In this document: positions 1-5,003 of the stretch, one piece after another | Layout: each line of letters starts with the position of its first letter | How positions within the stretch are numbered: position 1 is the first letter of the stretch | Source: Clostridiales bacterium | GTDB lineage: Bacteria > Bacillota > Clostridia > Peptostreptococcales > Anaerovoracaceae | Direction: 5' to 3' | Length of the DNA stretch: 6,640 bases | Assembly: GCA_003542355.1 (NCBI GenBank) | Contig: DPKU01000013.1 | Coordinates: 1-6,640, forward strand | Program-made: the position numbers and the translations under genes | The notes under the pieces: model-generated | The model's database searches: none | The model's input: the letters and a program-made list of their open reading frames with translations, nothing else | Told to the model about the DNA's origin: nothing

Positions 1-186
1 AAGGACAAAGAGGTCGCCGAAGCCATCCGCGCAGTGGAAGAGAAACTCCACGGTGAGGGGCGGGTGCTCATTCGGCCATCCGGGACCGAACCGCTGGTCC
101 GGGTGATGATCGAAGGAAAAAAACAGGACGAGATCACACTGCTTGCCGAAAACCTGGCCCAGCTGATCACCCGAAATCTGGGATAA
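1..186 (+). CDS. glmM: Phosphoglucosamine mutase, C-terminal fragment
   Basis: This is the 3' end of a gene that begins before the window: 61 codons ending at TAA 184-186. The motif [15 protein letters not shown] (residues 25-39 of the fragment) is the phosphate-binding loop of the C-terminal domain of alpha-D-phosphohexomutases, and this exact wording is typical of GlmM rather than of phosphoglucomutase or phosphomannomutase. GlmM interconverts glucosamine-6-phosphate and glucosamine-1-phosphate in the cytoplasm, feeding UDP-GlcNAc and peptidoglycan synthesis. The catalytic serine and the metal-binding loop lie upstream and cannot be checked. A probable terminator at 229-267 separates it from the phosphate operon, so it is a neighbour and not a likely operon member. 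Confidence 0.93.
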   Translation, partial: KDKEVAEAIRAVEEKLHGEGRVLIRPSGTEPLVRVMIEGKKQDEITLLAENLAQLITRNLG

Positions 187-211
187 AGCCCTGGTTTCGT
201 TCATCTGAAAA

Positions 212-230
212 CTTAACATATATTTAACAA
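212..230 (+). promoter_or_regulatory. Pho box (PhoB/PhoP-type response regulator binding site) upstream of pstS
   Basis: Two perfect TTAACA hexamers lie at 213-218 and 224-229, an 11 bp period. Together they read CTTAACA-TATA-TTTAACA, the 7-4-7 direct-repeat geometry of PhoB/PhoP boxes. TTAACA is also very close to the TT(A/T)ACA repeat known for Bacillus PhoP. The site lies about 95 bases before the pstS start and the operon encodes a matching OmpR/PhoB-family regulator, so autoregulation under phosphate starvation is likely. A further weak match, TTAACC at 247-252, is 23 bp from the second repeat, one base off the helical phase, and may be chance. Function is inferred; the repeats are seen directly. 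Confidence 0.72.
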
Positions 231-267
231 CAGCAGGGGGATATTCTTAACCTTGCTGTTTTATTAT
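229..267 (+). terminator. Probable Rho-independent terminator of glmM
   Basis: AACAGCAGGG (229-238) can pair with CCTTGCTGTT (251-260), a 10 bp stem with one G-T wobble and a loop of about 12 bases. It runs into TTTTATTAT at 259-267. It sits 43 bases after the glmM stop, the right place to end that transcript. The stem is only moderately GC-rich and the tail is broken by A residues, so termination may be partial. Its first bases overlap the second Pho-box repeat. Confidence 0.6.
242..267 (+). promoter_or_regulatory. Candidate -10 elements for the pst operon promoter
   Basis: Pho-activated promoters usually have a -10 element roughly one helical turn downstream of the last box repeat and no good -35, because the regulator replaces it. 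TATTCT (242-247) fits that spacing but matches TATAAT at only 4 of 6 positions. TATTAT (262-267) matches 5 of 6 but is 32 bases from the box. No convincing -35 pairs with either. I cannot choose between them from sequence alone. Confidence 0.3.
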
Positions 268-312
268 GAGTACAAGATGAAATGATAATCAACAAGGTGG
301 AATTGCAATCAA

Positions 313-318
313 AAGGAG
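313..318 (+). promoter_or_regulatory. Ribosome binding site that fixes the pstS start
   Basis: AAGGAG lies 5 bases before ATG 324 and 8 before ATG 327, a strong Shine-Dalgarno match. It rules out the upstream in-frame ATG at 282, which has no such site and would add 14 residues in front of the signal peptide. Confidence 0.85.
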
Positions 319-323
319 ATAGA

Positions 324-1202
324 ATGATGAAAAAAATGATAGGAACCGTCCTCGTCCTGGCCATGGTGTTCGGATTGGCGGCCTGCGGCGGCGGAGAAGA
401 AACAGATGGCGGCCAAAAGCCTTCCATGATCAGCGTGGTATCCCGCGAAGAAGGCTCCGGAACGCGGGGCGCGTTCATTGAACTTGTAGGCATCGAGGAA
501 AAAGACGCCGAAGGAAATAAAATCGACAAGACCAGCGAGATGGCGGAGATCAGCAACAGCACATCCGTAGTGTTGGCAACCGTCATGGGAAATAAGAGAG
601 CCATCGGATACATTTCCCTGGGATCCATGAACGATGACATCAAAGCATTGGCAATCGATGGCGCAGCCGCCACCGTGGATAACATAAAGAGCGGCACTTA
701 TTCCATCGCTCGTCCCTTCCATCTTGCGACATTGGGTGCCGCGAGCCCTGCCGTTGCAGATTTCCTCGCTTTCGCAATGAGCGCCCAGGGACAGGCTGTT
801 GTGGAAGAAAACGGCTACATCAGCGCAGGCGCCGGAAGCGACTATCAGGCTTCGGGTGCAGCCGGAAAGGTGCGCATCGCCGGATCCTCCTCCGTGACCC
901 CGGTCATGGAGAAAATCAAAGAAGCCTACGTAGCGCTGAATCCTTCGGCTGACATTCAGATCCAGCAGAGCGACTCTACTACAGGAATGACTTCTGCCAT
1001 CGAAGGGATCTGCGACATCGGCATGGCTTCCAGGAATCTGAAGGACAGCGAGCTGGAAGCCGGATTGGAGCCCTTGGTCATGGCTATGGACGGGATCGCC
1101 GTCATCGTCAACCTGGAAAATCCGGTGAACGGAATGACGCTGGAGCAGGTGAAGAGTGTCTTTATCGGCGAAACCACAGACTGGAATGAAATAGGAGAAT
1201 AA
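324..1202 (+). CDS. pstS: Phosphate-binding lipoprotein PstS, circularly permuted
   Basis: This 292-residue protein is the extracellular phosphate receptor for the Pst ABC transporter. A lipoprotein signal peptide (residues 1-20, charged MMKK, hydrophobic core, lipobox LAAC with lipidated C21) is followed by a Gly/Glu-rich spacer. Residues 35-166 hold what is normally the C-terminal half of PstS: SREEGSGTRGAF (40-51, with Arg41, Ser45, Gly46 and Thr47 matching the phosphate-binding R-x-x-G-S-G-T loop), then GYISLG, VDNIKSGTY, ARPF and EENGYI. A small flexible linker (167-180) leads to what is normally the N-terminal half: GSSSVTP (187-193), QQSDSTTG (214-221), DIGMASR (231-237), MDGIAVIVN (255-263), and TDWNEIG at the end. 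Each motif occurs once and length is near normal, so this is a reordered complete fold rather than a fragment. The reading frame is clean. Two adjacent ATGs (324 and 327) could start it. First gene of the operon, 3 bases before pstC. Confidence 0.93.
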   Translation: MMKKMIGTVLVLAMVFGLAACGGGEETDGGQKPSMISVVSREEGSGTRGAFIELVGIEEKDAEGNKIDKTSEMAEISNSTSVVLATVMGNKRAIGYISLGSMNDDIKALAIDGAAATVDNIKSGTYSIARPFHLATLGAASPAVADFLAFAMSAQGQAVVEENGYISAGAGSDYQASGAAGKVRIAGSSSVTPVMEKIKEAYVALNPSADIQIQQSDSTTGMTSAIEGICDIGMASRNLKDSELEAGLEPLVMAMDGIAVIVNLENPVNGMTLEQVKSVFIGETTDWNEIGE

Positions 1203-1205
1203 AGA

Positions 1206-2054
1206 ATGAAGTCCTTCCGGGAAAACTTCATGAAAGCGATCTTTCTGAGTGCTGCCTGCACGTCCATTGCGGCGGTAGCACTCATTTGCTATTTCATGTT
1301 TAGCAGTGGATTGCCCACCATCGCCCAAATCGGCCCGGCGGAATTTTTGCTTGGGAGGGTCTGGAAACCTTTGAACGACCTGTTCGGCATCTTTCCCATG
1401 ATCCTGGGCAGCCTCTGGGTGACAGCAGGCGCCATGATCCTGGGCGTGCCCATCGGCCTGCTCACCGCAGTGTTTCTCGCCCGGTTCTGCCCTTCCTGGC
1501 TTTACCGCATGCTGAAACCGGCAGTGGAACTCCTGGCCGGGATCCCCTCCATCGTGTATGGCTTCTTCGGCCTGGTGGTGATCGTCCCCATTATGCAGGA
1601 AGTACTGGGAACCAACGGAAAGGGGATCCTTACGGCGTCGATCCTGCTGGGTATCATGATTTTGCCTACGATTATCGGCGTTGCGGAAGCGGCCATACGG
1701 GCTGTACCGGAGAGCTACTACGAAGGCGCGCTGGCCTTAGGGGCCACCCATGAACGCTCCGTGTTCACGGCAGTCCTTCCAGCAGCGAAGTCAGGGATCC
1801 TGGCAGGGATCATCCTGGGCGTGGGCAGGGCCATCGGCGAGACGATGGCCGTGATCATGGTAGCGGGAAATCAGGCGGTCATTCCTGGATCGATCACTTC
1901 CGGCGTACGGACCATGACGGCGAACATCGTGCTCGAGATGGGCTATGCCACGGACCTGCACAGAGAGGCGCTGATCGCCACAGCCGTTGTGCTTTTCGCT
2001 TTCATCCTCATCATCAATCTGTCATTTTCCTTCATCAAGAGGAGGATACATTAA
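1206..2054 (+). CDS. pstC: Phosphate ABC transporter permease PstC
   Basis: This 282-residue inner-membrane protein forms the phosphate channel together with PstA. Six hydrophobic segments are visible at about residues 12-33, 66-91, 114-134, 142-162, 198-222 and 255-277. The cytoplasmic EAA loop that docks onto the ATPase is at 173-212 (EGALALGATHERSVF, then LPAAKSGILAG and GRAIGETMA). LAGIPSIVYGFFG (110-122) is a typical Pst permease motif. Assignment as PstC rather than PstA rests on gene order, on the N-terminus with its region before the second helix, and on GRAIGETMAVIMVAGN, which is PstC-like. AGGAG at 1193-1197 lies 8 bases before the ATG and inside the end of pstS. The stop overlaps the pstA start by one base (TAATG), suggesting coupled translation. 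Confidence 0.95.
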   Translation: MKSFRENFMKAIFLSAACTSIAAVALICYFMFSSGLPTIAQIGPAEFLLGRVWKPLNDLFGIFPMILGSLWVTAGAMILGVPIGLLTAVFLARFCPSWLYRMLKPAVELLAGIPSIVYGFFGLVVIVPIMQEVLGTNGKGILTASILLGIMILPTIIGVAEAAIRAVPESYYEGALALGATHERSVFTAVLPAAKSGILAGIILGVGRAIGETMAVIMVAGNQAVIPGSITSGVRTMTANIVLEMGYATDLHREALIATAVVLFAFILIINLSFSFIKRRIH

Positions 2055-2920
2055 TGAAAAGAAGCAGGAAAAGAACTGCAGAGCAGATGCTTGCCTCTTA
2101 TCGGAGGAGCCCCTCGTCTCTGGTACTGCGCATCCTCGTCATCCTGGCGGCCGCTACAACTGCTTTTGTACTGCTCACGATCATCGGATACATCGTGATG
2201 CGGGGGATCCCGCACATCAACGCCGGGCTGTTTGCCTGGGAATATACCACAGAAAATGTATCCATGATGCCGGCCATCATCAACACGATCACCATGACAG
2301 TACTGGCCCTGGCGTTGGCAGTACCCATCGGGATCTTCTCCGCCATCTACTTGGTGGAATACGCCCGCAGAGGCAACCGGCTGGTCAATCTGGTCCGTAT
2401 CACTGCGGAAACGCTGTCAGGGATCCCTTCCGTCGTCTACGGTCTGTTCGGATTTCTGCTGTTTGCCATATCTTTAGGCTGGGGGCTCACGTTCCTGGGC
2501 GGCGCTCTGACGCTGGCCATCATGATCCTGCCCCTGGTGATGCGCACCACGGAAGAGGCGCTCATCGCTGTGCCGGACATGTACCGGGAAGGCAGCTTCG
2601 GATTGGGCGCCGGCAAGCTGCGCACCGTTTTTCAGATCGTTCTTCCCGCAGCCATCCCCGGCATTCTGGCCGGTGTGATCCTGAGCATCGGGCGGATCGT
2701 GGGCGAAACGGCAGCGTTGATCTTCAGCGCCGGCACCATTGCCGGGATCCCTCCCACACTGATGGACTCGGGCCGGACGCTTTCGGTGCACATGTACGCG
2801 CTGCTTTCCGAAGGCCTTTATATGGATGAGGCCTATGCCACCGCAGTGGTGCTCCTGCTCCTGGTCGTCGTCATCAATACCCTTTCGGCTGTAGTGGCCA
2901 GAGCTTTTTCCCGGAGGTAA
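2054..2920 (+). CDS. pstA: Phosphate ABC transporter permease PstA
   Basis: This 288-residue protein is the second membrane subunit of the phosphate channel. A basic N-terminus (MKRSRKR) precedes six probable membrane segments, about residues 24-49, 73-100, 121-142, 146-167, 199-223 and 260-283. The EAA loop runs from about 179 to 220: EGSFGLGAGKLRTVFQ, then LPAAIPGILAG and GRIVGETAAL. The motif LSGIPSVVYGLFG (121-133) parallels the one in PstC. GRIVGETAALIFSAG is characteristic of PstA. AGGAGG (2040-2045) is 8 bases before the ATG, which overlaps the pstC stop by one base. Length is normal for the family and nothing looks damaged. Confidence 0.95.
   Translation: MKRSRKRTAEQMLASYRRSPSSLVLRILVILAAATTAFVLLTIIGYIVMRGIPHINAGLFAWEYTTENVSMMPAIINTITMTVLALALAVPIGIFSAIYLVEYARRGNRLVNLVRITAETLSGIPSVVYGLFGFLLFAISLGWGLTFLGGALTLAIMILPLVMRTTEEALIAVPDMYREGSFGLGAGKLRTVFQIVLPAAIPGILAGVILSIGRIVGETAALIFSAGTIAGIPPTLMDSGRTLSVHMYALLSEGLYMDEAYATAVVLLLLVVVINTLSAVVARAFSRR
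2913..2917 (+). promoter_or_regulatory. Ribosome binding site of pstB with ambiguous start
   Basis: GGAGG lies at the very end of pstA. It is 4 bases before an out-of-frame ATG (2922), 6 before an in-frame GTG (2924) and 9 before an in-frame TTG (2927). The ATG reading frame stops after 7 codons, so a non-ATG start must be used for pstB. Confidence 0.75.
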
Positions 2921-2923
2921 AAT

Positions 2924-3676
2924 GTGTTGGACAAATTTACGATAGAAAATCTCGATTTATACTACGGTGACTTTCAGGCGCTGCAAAACGTCAACCTGAA
3001 GATCCCGCCCAAGGAGATCACTGCTCTGATCGGTCCTTCCGGCTGCGGAAAATCCACACTGCTCAAATGCCTCAACAGAATGAACGACCTGGTGGAGGAT
3101 TGCAGGATCACCGGCAGTATTCTGTTGGATGGAGAAGATATTTTCGGCGAAATGGATGTGAATCTGTTGCGTAAGCGGGTGGGCATGGTCTTCCAAAAGC
3201 CCAATCCCTTCCCTATGAGCATTTATGACAACGTTGCCTACGGACCCAGGACCCACGGGATCCGCTCCAAAGTACTTCTGGACGAGATCGTGGAGCAGGC
3301 CCTTCGCGGCGCGGCGATCTGGGACGAAGTGAAGGATCGCCTCAAAAAGAGCGCGCTTGGCGTATCCGGCGGGCAGCAGCAGCGGATCTGCATCGCCCGG
3401 GCGCTGGCCGTGGAGCCGGAGGTGCTTTTAATGGACGAACCCACCAGTGCGCTGGACCCCATCTCAACTTCTAAAATCGAGGAGCTTGTGTTAGAATTAA
3501 AGAATCAATATACGATTGTGATCGTGACACACAACATGCAACAGGCGGCCCGGACGTCGGATAAGACGGCTTTTTTCCTTCTGGGCGAAGTGGTGGAGTT
3601 CGGCGAAACCGAACAGATTTTTTCCATGCCGGCACAGCAGAAGACAGAAGATTATATTACAGGGAGGTTTGGATGA
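2924..3676 (+). CDS. pstB: Phosphate ABC transporter ATP-binding protein PstB
   Basis: This cytoplasmic ATPase (250 residues if started at GTG 2924, 249 from TTG 2927) drives phosphate import through PstC and PstA. Motifs in order: LYYGDFQAL near the N-terminus, which is characteristic of PstB; Walker [10 protein letters not shown] (37-45); Q-loop [19 protein letters not shown] (89-107), diagnostic for PstB; ABC signature VSGGQQQR (147-154), with Val instead of the usual Leu at the first position, a mild change; Walker [13 protein letters not shown] (167-178) with catalytic Glu172; and H-loop His203 in [10 protein letters not shown]. Length is normal. No in-frame ATG exists at the start. The stop overlaps the phoU start (ATGA at 3673-3676), indicating translational coupling. 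Confidence 0.96.
   Translation: MLDKFTIENLDLYYGDFQALQNVNLKIPPKEITALIGPSGCGKSTLLKCLNRMNDLVEDCRITGSILLDGEDIFGEMDVNLLRKRVGMVFQKPNPFPMSIYDNVAYGPRTHGIRSKVLLDEIVEQALRGAAIWDEVKDRLKKSALGVSGGQQQRICIARALAVEPEVLLMDEPTSALDPISTSKIEELVLELKNQYTIVIVTHNMQQAARTSDKTAFFLLGEVVEFGETEQIFSMPAQQKTEDYITGRFG
3661..3667 (+). promoter_or_regulatory. Ribosome binding site of phoU, before three consecutive ATGs
   Basis: AGGGAGG lies inside the end of pstB. Three ATG codons in a row follow at 3673, 3676 and 3679, at spacings of 5, 8 and 11 bases. The middle one has the most usual spacing; the first overlaps the pstB stop. The protein ends differ by at most two methionines. Confidence 0.7.
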
Positions 3677-4326
3677 TGATGCGCAAGAGGTTCGATGAAC
3701 AGCTGGAAGAACTGAACGTACAGCTGATAGAAATGGGCGCTCTGTGCGAGGATGCGATCAATTTGGCCGTGGATGCCTTTTTGAAAAGAGATGTATCGGA
3801 GATCCAGGGGAAATTCCGCCTGGAAGAGGTCATCGATCAAAAGGAAAAGGATATCGAAGCACTCTGCCTCAGATTGCTGCTTCAGCAGCAGCCGGTGGCT
3901 TCGGATCTGCGGAAGATCTCTTCCGCCCTTAAGATGATCTCCGACATGGAACGCATCGGCGACCAGGCCGAAGACATCGCAGAGATCACCAAGCACATCG
4001 CAGACAGCGATGTTGCAAGCTCCACGCATATTGAGGACATGGCCAAGGCGACCATCAAAATGGTAACGGAAAGCGTGGAATCCTACGTGCAGAAAGATTT
4101 TGAGCTGGCTCAGAGGGTCATCGACTACGACGATGTGGTAGACGAACTCTTCAACCGTGTGAAAGAGGAACTGACCCGGATCATCCTGGCAGACCGGGAC
4201 CGGGCGGAATACTGTATGGACGTGCTGATGATCTCCAAGTACTTTGAACGGATCGGAGATCACGCCACCAATATCGCCGAATGGGTCCAGTTTGCGCTGA
4301 CAGGGAAGCATGCGGAGGACGCCTGA
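3673..4326 (+). CDS. phoU: Phosphate signalling protein PhoU
   Basis: This 217-residue all-alpha cytoplasmic protein relays the state of the Pst transporter to the PhoR sensor and restrains Pho regulon expression when phosphate is plentiful. The sequence shows the two symmetric three-helix repeats of the family, each with its metal-binding-type motif: [14 protein letters not shown] (91-104) in the first and [15 protein letters not shown] (190-204) in the second. The segment [19 protein letters not shown] (71-89) is also typical. Length is normal. There is no signal peptide or membrane segment. The gene overlaps pstB by 4 bases and its stop overlaps the response regulator start by one base, placing it between the transporter and the two-component system it connects. 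Confidence 0.95.
   Translation: MMMRKRFDEQLEELNVQLIEMGALCEDAINLAVDAFLKRDVSEIQGKFRLEEVIDQKEKDIEALCLRLLLQQQPVASDLRKISSALKMISDMERIGDQAEDIAEITKHIADSDVASSTHIEDMAKATIKMVTESVESYVQKDFELAQRVIDYDDVVDELFNRVKEELTRIILADRDRAEYCMDVLMISKYFERIGDHATNIAEWVQFALTGKHAEDA
4314..4318 (+). promoter_or_regulatory. Ribosome binding site that fixes the response regulator start
   Basis: GGAGG lies 7 bases before ATG 4326, which overlaps the phoU stop. Starting there puts the first beta strand (MIYILEDD) right at the N-terminus, as in the receiver-domain family. An in-frame ATG at 4281 would add 15 residues unlike a receiver domain. Confidence 0.85.
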
Positions 4327-5003
4327 TGATCTACATTCTGGAAGATGACAGTGCGATCCGTGAGTTGATCGTTTATACTCTTCAGCACCAGGGTCTGGCC
4401 GGCAAAGGATTTGAAATGCCTTCCGACTTTTGGCAGGCTGTAAGCGAAGAAATCCCAAGGCTTATCATCCTGGATATTATGCTGCCGCAGGAAGACGGCC
4501 TGGATATTTTGAAAAAACTCCGGAAAAATCCAGCCACTGCAGAACTTCCGGTGATCCTTCTCACGGCTAAAAGCAGCGAGTACGATAAAGTCATGGGGCT
4601 GGACATGGGCGCGGATGATTATGTAGCAAAACCTTTCGGAATGATGGAGCTGCTGTCCCGTGTCCGGGCGCTTCTCCGGCGGTCTGAACCGGAAGCGAAG
4701 CCGATGACAGAATATACTATAGATAATCTCTACGTTTGCCCTGCAAAGCACCAGGTTCAAGTGGATGGTCATGAGGTCCGGCTGACACTCAAGGAATATG
4801 AACTGCTTTGCTTTTTGCTTGAAAATCGCGGCATCGTTCTGAGCCGGGATCAGATCCTTCGGGAGATTTGGGGATACGACTTTGACGGGGAGAACCGGAC
4901 TGTGGATGTACACATCCGAAATCTCCGCAGCAAACTGGACACGGCGGGCGAACTGATCCAGACCGTTCGGGGCGTCGGGTATAAAGTGGGAGGATCCTCA
5001 TGA
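4326..5003 (+). CDS. phoP: OmpR/PhoB-family response regulator (PhoP/PhoB)
   Basis: This 225-residue transcription regulator is the predicted output of the locus. The receiver domain (about 1-120) has the acidic pocket Glu6-Asp7-Asp8, phosphoacceptor Asp50 in LIILDIMLP, the switch Thr80 in ILLTAKS, and the conserved Lys102 in YVAKPFG. The C-terminal winged-helix DNA-binding domain (about 128-222) has LTLKEYELL, the recognition-helix region ENRTVDVHIRNLRSKL (189-204) and the wing TVRGVGYKV. With its position between phoU and phoR, the likely target is the TTAACA direct repeat at 213-229, plus other Pho genes elsewhere. It could be named phoB or phoP; the symbol is assigned by context. Its stop overlaps the kinase start (ATGA at 5000-5003). 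Confidence 0.93.
   Translation: MIYILEDDSAIRELIVYTLQHQGLAGKGFEMPSDFWQAVSEEIPRLIILDIMLPQEDGLDILKKLRKNPATAELPVILLTAKSSEYDKVMGLDMGADDYVAKPFGMMELLSRVRALLRRSEPEAKPMTEYTIDNLYVCPAKHQVQVDGHEVRLTLKEYELLCFLLENRGIVLSRDQILREIWGYDFDGENRTVDVHIRNLRSKLDTAGELIQTVRGVGYKVGGSS

Noticed and set aside
282..323. Upstream in-frame ATG (282) as the pstS start
   Set aside because: No ribosome binding site, and it would put 14 polar residues before a good lipoprotein signal peptide; the AAGGAG site points to 324 or 327.
303..323. In-frame TTG at 303 with AAGGTGG just before it as an alternative pstS start
   Set aside because: Spacing of only 2 bases is too short, and a much better site and ATG follow.
187..323. Riboswitch or small RNA gene in the glmM-pstS gap
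   Set aside because: Apart from the terminator hairpin and the Pho box I see no conserved riboswitch core or further strong stem in the 137 bases.
324..1202. PstS explained as a pseudogene or a truncated gene plus a fused remnant
   Set aside because: One clean frame, near-normal length, each motif present exactly once, good lipobox and good translation signals argue for a functional permuted protein.
309..1328. Long open frame on the minus strand opposite pstS
   Set aside because: Low-complexity, His/Asp/Gly-rich translation with no recognisable domain and no start context; a shadow of pstS codon usage.
1795..1816. Direct repeat around CAGGGATC in pstC as a mobile-element footprint
   Set aside because: It reflects the repetitive protein sequence GILAGIILG in a conserved permease helix; no element boundaries are present.
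1987..2829. Second + strand frame of 280 codons over pstA
   Set aside because: The translation is rich in His, Arg and Gly with no family motif, while the overlapping pstA frame has all Pst permease motifs.
4281..4325. In-frame ATG 4281 as the response regulator start
   Set aside because: It lies inside phoU, lacks a good binding site and adds residues not seen in receiver domains; ATG 4326 has GGAGG at proper spacing.
3652..4458. Minus-strand open frame opposite phoU
   Set aside because: Fully covered by well-supported phoU on the other strand; no motifs; a shadow.
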